Part shown: positions 54,294 to 64,000 of the stretch, piece by piece | Layout: every line of letters begins with the position of its first letter | Numbering within the stretch: the first letter of the stretch is position 1 | Assembly (NCBI GenBank): GCA_004431415.1 | Contig: QPMI01000217.1 | Span: 61,556-125,555 of the forward strand | Length of the DNA: 64,000 nucleotides | Source: Cyanophora paradoxa | Lineage: Eukaryota > Glaucocystophyceae > Cyanophorales > Cyanophoraceae | Direction of reading: 5' to 3' | Notes under the pieces: model-generated | What the model was told of the DNA's origin: nothing | What the model saw: only the letters and a program-made list of their open reading frames with translations | The model's database searches: none | Made by a program: the position numbers and the translations under genes

Positions 54294-54457
54294 GGTCGAG
54301 CCGCTTCGCAGGCCGACCGACTTTTTTTGACTGGGGATACTGGTTTTCCGAATCGAAAACCGCGGGAGGGCGAACGCAGCAGCCCGCCAGCCTCCGCGCT
54401 AGATAGCCGGCTCCGGCACAGGCCAGCGGTCCCAGGAGGACCGGCGCAGTCGCCGCG
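54294..54457. promoter_or_regulatory. Shared divergent promoter region (RPN2 / TMEM231)
   Basis: Only 164 bases separate the two start codons on opposite strands, so both promoters must lie here. A CTTTTTTTG run and GCTAGATAGCCGG are visible, but no TATA box. Shared control is inference. Confidence 0.6.
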
Positions 54458-55794
54458 ATGGTCGAGGTCTACGTCGACTACGTTAAGCGGCGGTACCTGG
54501 CGCCGCGCTTCTCCCTCGCCTACGCCTTCGATCGCCTCTCCATCGCCTTCATCATCATCATCACCTACATCATCGCCTACAGCACCCACTGTGCGCTCCG
54601 CCTCGCTCGTGGGCCCGCCTGCGGCTGACCCGCGCCCGCCAGCCTTCTGGGTCAAGGAACAGGCCTACAGGGAACAACCCATCGTCCGCTTCAAGGCGCA
54701 GTACTTCGTGACCCTCGCGGGCCAGGATAGCGCGGCCGGGAACGAGCTCTTCGAACTGTACCTCAGCGACGATGCCTACGTGACGAGCCTGCTGGCGGAC
54801 CACACGCGGGCGACGGAAATACGAGTGCGCGCGCTTAGCTACGCCGCCCGTCCGGCCCGCCGCCGACGCCCCCGGGGCGCAGGCGCAAGAGGACGACCCG
54901 AACAACGACGGGCGGGTGGACGCGATCCAGATCTACATGCGGGTGCCGCTGAGGCCGACGGAGGCCGTGCGCCAGATCAAGGGCCTCTTCTTCTTCGACT
55001 TCCAGCTCGGCGTGCGCCCCCGCCCCCGCCCCGCCCGCCCCGCCCCGCCCGCTCCGGTGCCGGCGCCGCGAGCTTCGCCGACGCGGGCGGGGCGCAGGAC
55101 TACGCGAAGCTCCGGATGGAGTCGGCGGCGTACCTCGCGGGGGACACGGCGCTGGCGCCGGCGCAGCTGCGCGTGACGGGCGAGCTGAAGCTGGAGCAGC
55201 GGGGGCCCTTCTCGCTGCGGCAGCCGCCGACCCTCTTCAACACGCCCGTGATGCCCGTGTCGAACAACACGGGCGCCGCGAACCTCCGCCTCTGGGACAT
55301 CCTCGCCAACTACACCACCCGCAACAGTCCGCCCGCCCCGCCCCGCCCGGCCTCCCGCCCGTCCCGCCCAACACGGGGGCGGCAGCGACGACGGTGCTGG
55401 AGCCGCAGTACTGGACGTGGGTCCCCCGCGCCGCCCCCGGCGACTTCGAGCTCTTCCTCACCGTCCGCGTGCCCCCCCAGACCGTCCGGTCCGCCCCTCC
55501 GCCCCCCGCCCATCCGCCCGCTCCTCCGCCCGCCTCAAAGGGGAGGGCAGGTACCAGCCGGAGGTGTGGGAGGTGCTGAAGTTCGCGTGGATACAGTACG
55601 CGGCGGTGCTGCTCTTCGTCTGGTACCTCACCTCCGTCGCCCGCGACTTCGTCTTCCGCAACCAGGCGCCGCCCCGCCCCGCCCCGCGCCCCGCCCCTTG
55701 CGCCCCGCCCGCTCTGCGCGCCTGACGCGGGCGGGTCGCGCAGCTGCTGGACACGCGGGTGGTCACCGAGGCGATCAAGCCGCACCAGTTCTAG
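54458..55794 (+). CDS. TMEM231: TMEM231, ciliary transition-zone membrane protein
   Basis: Component of the MKS/B9 complex, which gates membrane proteins at the base of cilia. Seven exons close in frame to 313 aa, about the length of the animal protein: 54458-54590, 54643-54824, 54883-55011, 55098-55326, 55386-55488, 55551-55665, 55744-55794. Membrane helix 1 is FDRLSIAFIIIITYIIAY and helix 2 is LKFAWIQYAAVLLFVWYL. Family signatures: THSFWVKEQAYREQPIVRF, DDPNNDGRVDAI, SAAYLAGD, RYQPEVWEVLKFAW and RDFVFRNQ. The last intron (55666-55743) has a GC donor; the rest are GT-AG. Confidence 0.93.
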
Positions 55795-55982
55795 GCCCGC
55801 CCGCCCGCCCGCCCGGGGCCCCGGTGCTGCCTGGAGCCAAGGCGCCGACCCTCTTTGAATCGGCGCCGACCTCTCTCCCACCCCTCCTTCAGCTCCGCCG
55901 TTCTCTCGCGATACCATCGCCCTCGCAACTGGTTCTCGCTTTACCTGCTTCCAACTCATAATCAATTTACAGCACATCACAG

Positions 55983-56560
55983 CTAATTCGCCAGGGGATG
56001 TGTGCACTGACACGCCTCTAGGATGCGTCGCCAGGGGGGTGGGGAGGGGGGCATAATAGGATCTGTGACAGACAGGTGGCCCTCCACGCGCCTGTGACAG
56101 TCTAGATCTCTCCAGGGCGGGGCGAGGGGCACTCTAAAGATAGCACCGCACGCGGGCGCGCGGCGCGCGATCGACGACGAAAACATCAAACGCGCCCCTG
56201 TCCTCCGCACTGCGGCCCGGTATCCGGTGCGCACGAAGGAGCTCGAGGCGCGTCGGCTGCCGCGCACGGCGCGGGGCGGCGGGGCGGCTCGCACGCGGCG
56301 CTCCGCCTCGACGAAGAGCTCAACGCGGCCGCGGCGTTTGAGGTTCTGCGCCCGCTGTGCGTGCCCGTGCGCGAGCACCTGCCGCAAGGGAGCTCGCCGC
56401 CGCGCCCTCGCAGCGCCGCACGAGCGGGCGGAGGACGGTCAGGCGACCGCCTCAGGCACCTTGAGCGAGTCGGCGACGCGGCCGTCGCAGGAGGCCGCGT
56501 CCGCCGCCTGCAGGTAGAAGAGCGCCGCGACGATGTGGACGGCGATGTGGAGCTCGGCGC
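55983..56560 (-). pseudogene. Fragment of the MIT-like gene (copy C)
   Basis: Minus-strand sequence matching the MIT-like genes at 6.9 and 61.5 kb: AALFYLQAADAASCDGRVAD, the same intron (GTGCCT...GCGGCAG), then LAHGHAQRAQNLKRRGRVEL. After ERRVRAAPPPRAVRG it diverges, and an open frame of 134 codons runs to a stop at 55983. The N-terminal end is cut near 56560. It lies upstream of HSP90 on the opposite strand. A short expressed gene is not excluded. Confidence 0.65.
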
Positions 56561-56566
56561 TAGCGC

Positions 56567-56622
56567 TGCTCGGCGCTCGCCGCTCGCCGCTCGCCGCTCG
56601 GCGCTCGCCGCTCGCCGCTCGT
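56567..56622. repeat. Short CGCTCGC-type minisatellite
   Basis: A run of CGCTCGCCGCTCG-like units directly upstream of the HSP90 start, between it and the MIT fragment. Confidence 0.75.
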
Positions 56623-56681
56623 CTCCTCCCCGGTACAGGTTTCAAGGGCAAAAAAAAGGGAAGTTTCGGGTCCTTCCGGCG

Positions 56682-58247
56682 ATGGCGTTCGTCACTGGCG
56701 TTCCTGCCGCACTCGCCGGCTCCTCCCGGCTCGCCATAGATGCGGCCTCGCGGACCCAGCCACAATCTGTCGCTCACGCGGCGCGCCGCAAGGTGACCGC
56801 GGCGTACACGTATGCCGCCTCCCAGACATTCGGGTCGCGCTTCCAGTTCGATTCCACGTCCTCTCGTCGCCCTGCACGTGGTCCGCGGCGCGCCCGTGCT
56901 CACCGGAAGCCGTTTTCACCCTCGCCAGCAGCGGCTAGCTCGGACCGGAACCCGTTTTCCATCGTCTGTGCGAAGGCTGAAACGCCCGAAAAGTTCGAAT
57001 TCCAGGCCGAAGTCAACAGGCTCATGGTGCGCCCCGATTCTTCTCGAGCCTCGCGGGCAGCCGCACGCAGCCCCAGCGCCCGCGTAGCTCCGGCGCGCGG
57101 TGCCTAACGATGCGCTCTCAGGACCTCATCATCCACTCGCTCTACTCGAACAAGGAGATCTTCCTCCGCGAATTGATCTCGAACGCTTCGGATGCGCTTG
57201 ACAAGGCGAGCCGCAGTGGGCCGCTCGTGCAGGCGTGCGCATTCGGCTGAATCTATTGCGCACAGGTCCGCTTCCTCGGCACGCAGCGCGAGGGCCTCCT
57301 TAAGGACGGCGAGGAGCTAAAGATCGGCATCCGCGCGGACAAGAACGCGAGGACGCTCACCATCTCGGACAACGGCATCGGCATGTCGAAGCAGGAGCTC
57401 ATCGATAACCTCGGGACGATCGCGCGCTCCGGTACCTCCAAGTTCATCGAGTCCATCAAGGAGTCCGCGCGGCCCGCCGCCTTCCCCGCCTGCCTCGGCT
57501 GCTCAGACGTGCGCGCGCGCAGGGGCCAGAACGACATGAGCCTCATCGGCAAGTTCGGCGTCGGGTCCGCGCTCTGCCGGCCGGCCGCCGCCCGCCGGGC
57601 GCCCGCCTGAACTCCGCCCCGCGCAGCTTCTACTCCGCGTACCTAGTCGCGGACCGGGCGACCGTCGTCACGGTGCGCCTTTGCGTGCTCCTCCCGACGG
57701 TCCGCGGCTAACGCGGACAGCGAGCAGAAGAGCGCGGACGAGACGCAGCAGTGGAAGTGGGAGAGCGCGGCGGACGGCACCTTCACCGTGGAGGAGTGCT
57801 CCTCCCCCAAGCTGGTGCGAGGGGCCCGCGGCGGCGGCCTCGAGCTCGCCCGCCGCCTGAGGGCTCGGGCGGGCGCAGGAGCGGGGCACGTCGATCGTGC
57901 TGCACATCAAGGAGGACCAGGCCGAGTTCCTGGAGGAGTCCCGCCTGCGGCAGGTCATCAAGCGCTACTCAGAGTTCATCAACTTCCCCATCTACCTCTG
58001 GACCTCCTCCGAGGCCACCAAGACCGGCGAGGGTCCGGAGGCCGCCCCGCGCCGCTCCCCGGCCCGCCCCCCGCTCACCGGCCCCCGCAGACGGGAAGGA
58101 GGAGAAGGAGACGGTGCACGAGTGGGAGCTGCTGAACCAGAACAAGCCCCTCTGGATGCGCTCGCCGAAGGAGGTCACGGTGCGCGGGCCGCCTCCCTTC
58201 CGGGGCGGGGTCTGCGGGGCGGGGGCCGACGGACGGCCGCGGGGCGC

Positions 58248-58278
<31 letters not shown>

Positions 58279-59745
58279 GGTGCCTTCAAGGACTTCTACG
58301 ACCCGCTCGCGTGGACGCACTTCTCGGCGGAGGGATCCGTCGAGTTCCGCTCCATCCTCTTCCTCCCCGAGCGCGCCGGCTTCCAGGCCGACGAGGACTG
58401 GCTCCGCAAGAGCCACTCGATGAAGCTCTACGTGCGGCGGGTCTTCATCGCCGACGAGTTCGAGGAGCTCATGCCCCGCTACCTGAACTTCGTTCGCGGC
58501 CTCGTGGACTCGGAGGATCTGCCCCTCAACGTCTCCCGCGAGATCCTCCAGCAGAGCCGCGTCCTCCGCACCATCCGCAGCCGCCTCGTCCGCAAGGCCC
58601 TCGACATGATCAAGGAGGCGGCCGGCAAGGGGGGCGAGACGTACGACAAGTTCTGGGCGAGTTTCGGCCGCAACATCAAGCTGGGGGTCATCGAGGACTC
58701 GGAGAACCAGAAGGAGCTGATGGAGAGCCTCCGCTTCTTCTCCTCCAAGTCCAAGGAGGGGGTCACCTCGCTGGCGGACTACGTCTCGCGGATGAAGGAG
58801 GGCCAGAAGTCGATCTACTACATCGCGGGGGAGAGCGTCGCGGCGATCGAGCGGGCGCCCTTCCTCGAGCGGCTGCTGGCGCGGGACCTGGAGGTGCTGT
58901 ACTTCGTGGACCCCATCGACGAGCTCATGATGGGCCACGTCTTCGAGTACGCCGAGAAGCCCTTCGTGAACGTCACGAAGGAGGGCCTGGAGCTCGACGG
59001 CGAGGAGGAGGAGAAGAAGGAGGAGGGGGCGGACAAGGAGGAGGAGGAGTCGATGAAGGAGGTCGTCTCGTGGCTCGAGAACCACCTCAAGGGCCGCGTC
59101 CAGAAGGTCAACCTCAGCAAGCGGTCCGCCCCCCCGCGCCCCCCCCCCCGCGCCCCGACCGATCGCTCGCGGGCCCCTCGGCCCGCCCGCCCGGCTTGGC
59201 TCAGCGCCCCCGCAGGCTGGAGCAGAGCCCGGCGGTCGTCGTCACGGGCATGTTCGGCTGGTGCGCGCGCGCGCGCGGGCTCGCTGCGCCCCTGGCCTGC
59301 TGCTGCTGCGGGGGCTGACGTCGACCCCGCGCGCCAGGACGGCGAACATGGAGCGGATCATGAAGGCGCAGACCATGAACGACGGGAGCAAGCTCAAGTG
59401 CGCATGCGCCGCAGGGGGCCGTCTGCGGCCGTCTGGGGGCCCGCAGTCCTAACCCAAGCGAACAGCGGGCTGATGAACCAGAAGATTCTGGAGATCAACC
59501 CGAAGCACAGCCTCATCGCCCGCCTCGCCGACCGCATCAAGGTCCGCCCTCGCGCCCCCCCCGCCGCCCGCCGCGCCCCGGGCGCTGGGCGAGCGCGGGG
59601 CGGGGCGCAGGAGGAGCCGGAGGGGGCGGGGACGGGGGACCTGGCGGACGTCATCTTCGAGACGGCGCTGCTCATCTCCGGCTTCTCCATCGACAGCCAG
59701 GCCGAGTACGCCGCCCGCGTCTACCGCCTCCTCGAGCGCTCCTGA
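56682..59745 (+). CDS. HSP90C: Plastid-type HSP90 chaperone
   Basis: ATP-dependent chaperone. N-terminal ATPase: [11 protein letters not shown] joined to [71 protein letters not shown]. Middle domain: [108 protein letters not shown]-terminal dimer region: [20 protein letters not shown], an acidic insert ([11 protein letters not shown]), [28 protein letters not shown]. It ends RLLERS with neither MEEVD nor KDEL, so it is not cytosolic or ER type. The Ser/Arg/Ala-rich leader ([19 protein letters not shown]) suits a transit peptide. The intron at 57206-57265 has a GC donor. Mitochondrial TRAP1 is less likely. Confidence 0.88.
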
Positions 59746-60129
59746 GCCGAGCGCTCGCCCGAGCCCGAGCTGCGCGCGGGGCCCGCTCTAGATCTCCCCT
59801 CGATCTTTCACGTACACGGAATGCGATAGCTGTAGTTGCGATCCCTTAGATAGGTGCTTTGCTTTAAAGGTAGTCTCTGATCATTTTGTTAGCGCTAGCG
59901 GGACCAATTTCAAGCGCTTAGGCGGTCCGCCTGACGTACTACGATAGTTCATTGCAATCTGACCGCGCTTCGCTGGCGCGGCGGCTTGCAATTGGATTGA
60001 ACGGGCCACACGCTAAATACTTCACGGGCCTCTAGACCTCTAGATCCGAGTTTGCTGAATAATTCACGAGCCTCTGGGCGCAACCTACGGGGGGGCTACG
60101 GGGGCATGCACGCGGGGCGGGCGGGGCCC
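59746..60129. other. Spacer between convergent genes
   Basis: No gene seen; AT-richer than both flanks. GAGTTTGCTGAATAATTCACGAGCCTCTGGGCGCAA-like sequence near 60050-60080 recurs partly at 62838-62862 (CACGTGCCTCTGGGCGCAA). Confidence 0.5.
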
Positions 60130-61726
60130 TCAGCGGGCGCCCTGCTCGACGTGGTAGACCGCCCGCAGCGCGAACCGCTTCCGCGCCTGCCCCCGGCGTG
60201 AGCGGCGCGGGGGGGCGGACTCGGGAGGGGCGGGGCGGGGCGGACGGGCTGCTTGGAGCCCTCCGGGGCGCTGGGGTCGGCGGGGGCCTCGTCGGGCCCC
60301 GCGAGGCCCCGGATGTAGTCCCCCGCCTTCAGGGAGTACGACTGCGCCGAAAGTCAGGGGGGTACGCGGCCGGGGCGGGCGGGGGGCGCGGACGGAGGCG
60401 GTGCTTTCGGGGACGACAATGGCGCCCGCCGGCGGCCCGTGCACGTACCCGTACACCTGCCCCCCCGTCAGCGCGCGGGCCGGGGCGGGGCGGGGCGGGG
60501 CGGGGCGGGGCGGGGCGGGTGGGGCGGACCTGGAGGACGAGGCGGAGGCCGCCGGGCGTGTCGGCCACCAGCCCGTGCACCTGCGCGGCGGCTCGGCCCG
60601 GCGGGGCGAGGGCCGGGCGGGGGCGGGGCGGGGGCGGGCCTGCTTGGCCTCGTCGGCGCCGGCCCGAGGAACGAGTCCGTCGCGTCGTGCGGCGGCACCG
60701 GCCGCGCCGCGTGGCCCCGCGCCGTCTGCGAGCAAGCAGCTCGGGCGGGGGCCGGGGGGCGGGGAGGGCGCGACGCACGCCGACGTCGATGAGGTAGAGG
60801 TTCGGCTCGGCGGAGGGCCCGCCCTCGCCGTCCCCTCGTTGCCGGCCGCCGGCGCCGTCAGCTCGAAGCAGCCGCCCGTCACCGCGTCCCGTCCCAAGGC
60901 CGAAGCGCGCGGCCACCGCCGGCGCGACGGCCACCTGCCGCCCGTCCGACGCCTCCACCCGCAGGCCCGGCCGCCCCCACGCCCCGCTCCGCACCGTCCC
61001 GGACACCGGCCGCCCGCCGCGGCCGCGGCGCCGCTTTAGCCTCCGCCGCCTTGGGCGCCGCCACCGTGGGTCCGCCCACTCGATCAGCAGCTCCTCGTCC
61101 GCCGCCGCCTCCGCCGCCGGCCCGCGGACCCGCGGCGGCGGCGACGAGGGGGAAGGCGCTCGCGGCCGGCGGCGCGGGGCCGGCGCTCGGCACGCTCGGC
61201 ATCGTCACGGAGACGGAGGCGCTGAGGACGAACTGCGGGTCCTCCACGCGGATCCCCGACAACACCGTCACGTCCGCGCCCCTGCCCTCCGCGCTGCGGC
61301 CCGCTGCGCGAAGGAGTCGCGTCTGCGTCCGCGCACGGCGCGGGGCGGCGGGGCGGCCCGCACGCGGCGCTCGGCCTCGACGAAGAGCTCGACGCGGCGC
61401 TTGAGGTTCTGCGCCCGCTGCGCGTGCCCGTACGCGAGCACCTGCCGCGAGGGAGCTCGCCGCCGCGCCTTCGCAGCGCCGCACACGCGGAGAGGGCGGT
61501 CAGGCGACCGCCTCGAGGCACCTTGGGCGAGTCGGCGACGCGGGCGTCGCAGGAGGCCGCCTCCGCCGCCTGCAGGTAGAGGAGCGCCGCGGCGATGTGG
61601 GGCTGCACGCCAGCGACAAGGTTTCCCTGCGCCTCGCTCTCGTCGGCGCGACGCGCCGACAAGTCGCAGGCAGCGAGGTTGATCAACGGCAATCCGGTAG
61701 CCCGCTGGCGAAAAAAGCGCCGTCAT
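60130..61726 (-). CDS. MIT-like domain protein (copy B) with a different C-terminus
   Basis: First half as in the copy at 6.9 kb: ADESEAQGNLVAGVQ, AALLYLQAAEAASCDARVAD, the conserved intron, LAYGHAQRAQNLKRRVELF, a second intron after EAERR, and VLSGIRVEDPQFVLSASVS. The second half is unrelated to copy A: SGTVRSGAWGRPGLRVEASD, AVAARFGLGTGRGDG, EPNLYLIDVG, PPHDATDSFLGPAP, VHGLVADTPGGLRLVLQ, VYGYVHGPPAGAIVVPES and AGDYIRGLAGPDEAPADP, ending RFALRAVYHVEQGAR at 60130. Domains in this half were not recognised. ATG 61726 is a possible start but its frame needs one more splice to reach ADESEAQ. It is divergent from the RING gene next door, about 125 bp apart. Confidence 0.5.
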
Positions 61727-61850
61727 ATCGTGCTATTTAGCTAAAGATCTCAACTTTCCACAGGCGCGGCCGGGCGAGGGGGCGTGCGCGGTGCACGTGC
61801 AGGTCCGTACTCCGAGGTGCGCTTGGTGTACTCGTTGCTCAATTTCGTTA

Positions 61851-62565
61851 ATGTGTCTTGACGTGTCCACCGCAGCAACTCGTGGCCCGCTGGGCATGTG
61901 CGTCTCGGACGTGTGCGAGTGGCTCCGCTCTCTCGAGTTCCATAACATCATCCTGGAGGCGGAGAATGCGCAGCTCCGCCAACGCCTCGCGGAGGCAGTG
62001 GCACAGCGGGATCTTGCGATGGCGCTGGAAGCCGAGAATGCGACGCACTGGAAGGCACTGGAAGTCAAGAATACCGATCTCTGCACGCGCCAGGCCGAGC
62101 TCGAGGGGCGGCTGGCGCTCTACGAGGGCGGGGCGGGGCCCAGCGGGCAGCAGTGGGGCGAGGCGGAGCTCGAGGCGGCGGCGGACCGACTCAAGGCGGC
62201 GGCGGGGCGGGTTGAGGAGCTGCGGATGCAGCGGCGGATCGAGGCGCTGGCTGCCGCTCTCGCTGAGGCGCGAGCAGCACCTCTCGCCGAGGAGAGGGCT
62301 TCCGCTCTTGCTGCCACATTCGAATGCCCCGTGCGTCACTTCCCCTTGCTGCTGCGGTCCAAGTTCATGCTTCCGAGTCCTGATGTGACGCTCGCTCTGC
62401 GCATCCGCGTTTCAGATCTGCTTCAAGAGAAAGGACCGGGGGGAGCGGCGGGCCCTGCATCCATGCGGCCATGTTCTTTGTGCGACCTGCACTCCGAGGG
62501 TCACTGATCGCGAGTGCCCCAAGTGCCGAGGGTCAATCACGGGATTCTCTCCGGTTTTCGATTAA
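61851..62565 (+). CDS. Coiled-coil RING protein (LRR-less member of the LRR-RING family)
   Basis: Two exons, 61851-62330 and 62416-62565, close in frame to 209 aa. N-terminal SDVCEWLRSLEFHN recalls the start of a SAM domain but is too short for one. A coiled coil follows (ILEAENAQLRQRLAEAVAQR, ALYEGG, QQWGEAELEAAADRLKAAAG). The RING is split by an 85-nt GT-AG intron exactly as in the two LRR-RING genes: TFECP then ICFKRKDRGERRAL, HPCGHVLCATC, CPKC, ending GFSPVFD. The coiled coil is closest to LRR-RING copy 2. It has no leucine-rich repeats. Confidence 0.8.
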
Positions 62566-63028
62566 GCTAGCGCTCATGATCGCTTTCAATCTCTTGTAGA
62601 TTAGTGCATTCTATGATGATTCGTTTTTCCCGTTTTGTTTTGTTGCTTTCCATATATATGGATACAAATACATGTTTTCGTTTTGTCCGCGTGTGCATGC
62701 GCGCGATTGCTCGCAGGAGGCCGCGGGGGAACCGGTGCCGTACGCGTCGTGGGACCGTCCACATCCACATGCGCATGCGTGATTCCACTACAGCAACCTG
62801 CTGCGCATGCTGAAACCTGGCAGCATGAAGAATATTAATTCACGTGCCTCTGGGCGCAATGTAAATATTAAGGTTCAACAATTACCGCCCCGTCGCGCTA
62901 GGTCCGACTGGAGGGGGCACCGTCCGACTGCTCTACATGCTCTGCTCTGCGGCGCCGACCTGCCCTAGCTAGCGGCGAGCTATTATGAAGGAGCGGTGTG
63001 GAGTCGAGTCTGTCCTTGGCCCTGCAAG
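62566..63028. other. Spacer before the minisatellite
   Basis: No gene seen. Includes an AT-rich TTTTGTTTTGTTGC stretch near 62630 and GCGCATGCG palindromes near 62700 and 62770. Confidence 0.6.
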
Positions 63029-64000
63029 AGGGGGCAGGGCGGGGCGCTGGAGCCGGAGGGCGGGGGCGGGGCGCTGGAGCCGGAGGGCGGGGGCGGGGCG
63101 CTGGAGCCGGGCCGGGAGGCGGGGCGGGCGCTGGAGCGGGGGCGGGGGGGCGTGGAGCGGGCGGGGGGGCGCTGGAGCCGGGGGGCGGGGCGGGGCTGGA
63201 GCGGGGGGCGGGGCGGGGCGCTGGAGCGGGGGCGGGGGGGCGCGGAGCCGGGGCGGGGCGCGCTGGAGCGGGGGCGGGGCGGGCGCTGGAGCCGGAGGCG
63301 GGCGGGGCGGGCGGGGGCGGGCGGGCGCTGGAGCCGGGGCGGGGCGGGCGCTGGGCCGGGGGGGGCGGGGCGTGGAGCCGGGCGGGGGCGGGGCGCGAGG
63401 GGGGCGGGGGGCGCTGGAGCGCGGGGGGGGGCCGGGGCGGGGCGCCTGGAGCCGGGGGCGGGGGCGGGCGCGCTGGAGCCGGGGGGGGGGCGGGGCGCTG
63501 GAGGGGGCGGGGCGCTGGAGCCGGGGGCGCGGGCGCTGGGCGGGGCGCTGGAGCCGGGGAGGGCGCGGGGGCGGGGCGCTGGAGCCGGGGGCGGGGCGGG
63601 CGCTGGAGCCGGGGGCGGGCGGGCGCTGGAGCGGGGCGGGGCGGCGCTGGAGCCGGGGGGGGCGGGCCTGAGCGGGGGCGGGCGGGCTGGAGCCGGGGGC
63701 GGGGGCGGGGCGCTGGAGCGGGGGCGGGGCGGGGCGCTGGAGCCGGCGGGCGGGCGGAGCGGGGCGGGCGGCTGGAGCCGGGGGGCGGGGGCGGGCCGGA
63801 GGCGCTGGAGCCGGGGGAGCGGGGCGGCGGCGCTGGAGCCGGGGGGCGGGGCGCTGGAGCCGGGGGCGGGGGCGGGGCGCTGGAGCCGGAGGGCGGGGGC
63901 GGGGCGCTGGAGCGGACGGGCGGGCGGAGGGCGGGGCGCTGAGCCGGGGGCGGGGGCGGGCGCTGGAGCCGGGGGGCGGGGCGGGGCGCTGGAGCCGGGG
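63029..64000. repeat. G-rich minisatellite, unit GGGGCGCTGGAGCCGG
   Basis: About 970 bases of imperfect tandem units built from GCGCTGGAGCCGG plus variable GGGGGCGGGGC runs, spacing roughly 15-40 nt, running off the window edge. Long open frames exist in it (Gly/Ala/Arg) only because the units lack T. It is probably non-coding. Confidence 0.85.

Noticed and set aside
54458-55794. First impression of a polycystin/TRP-like channel
   Set aside because: With introns removed it has two membrane helices and matches TMEM231 along its whole length.
62998-63942. Long open frames through the G-rich minisatellite
   Set aside because: The units contain almost no T, so stops are rare on this strand. The encoded Gly/Ala/Arg strings follow the repeat and show no domain.
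1-64000. CRISPR arrays, bacterial operons, tRNA or rRNA genes
   Set aside because: No regular spacer-repeat array, no Shine-Dalgarno-led operons and no recognisable RNA gene were seen. The intron-rich genes mark a eukaryotic genome.

Overview
This window looks like nuclear DNA from a very GC-rich, flagellated, plastid-bearing microalga; a haptophyte would fit, but the lineage is an inference. Evidence: most genes are cut by many short introns (about 50-140 nt), which appear when a known protein family is followed across reading frames. There is an intact TMEM231, a ciliary transition-zone protein, so the cell has cilia. There is a plastid-type HSP90 and a bacterial-type sulfate-binding protein with a leader, so a plastid is likely. 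An unusual share of introns start with GC instead of GT. Intron bodies are often runs of CCCCG in the sense direction.

Layout. 0.3-6.6 kb: two leucine-rich-repeat/RING proteins (the second damaged) flank a 14-exon sulfate-binding protein gene. 6.7-10.5 kb: a MIT-like/coiled-coil protein and a WW-like protein. 11-18.4 kb: an HSL-family hydrolase with a long disordered tail, eIF3j, an RluA-type pseudouridine synthase and PITHD1. 19.4-25.1 kb: an orphan acidic/proline-rich gene, its truncated paralogue and an F-box/LRR-like gene. 25.7-29.4 kb: a BRCA1/BARD1-like protein that carries a GCN5-type acetyltransferase domain between its RING and PHD-BRCT parts. 29.6-40.5 kb: a decayed non-LTR retroelement with endonuclease, reverse transcriptase, RNase H, zinc-motif and Ulp1-like protease regions. 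41.6-43.7 kb: a possible START-domain protein. 43.7-48.8 kb: about 5 kb without recognisable genes, including an AT-rich island and a 95-bp tandem repeat. 48.8-59.7 kb: a small orphan gene, the proteasome subunit Rpn2, TMEM231 divergent from it, a fragment of the MIT gene and plastid HSP90. 60.1-62.6 kb: a second MIT-like gene divergent from a coiled-coil/RING gene that is a paralogue of the LRR-RING proteins without the repeats. 63.0-64.0 kb: a G-rich minisatellite.

The genes are a typical eukaryotic mix and do not form one pathway. Several fall into local families (LRR-RING, MIT-like, the acidic/proline-rich pair), which points to recent segmental duplication. Exon models for eIF3j, PITHD1, TMEM231, the sulfate-binding protein and LRR-RING copies 1 and 3 close in frame from start to stop with all exons placed. 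Others are partly resolved, as stated in each entry.
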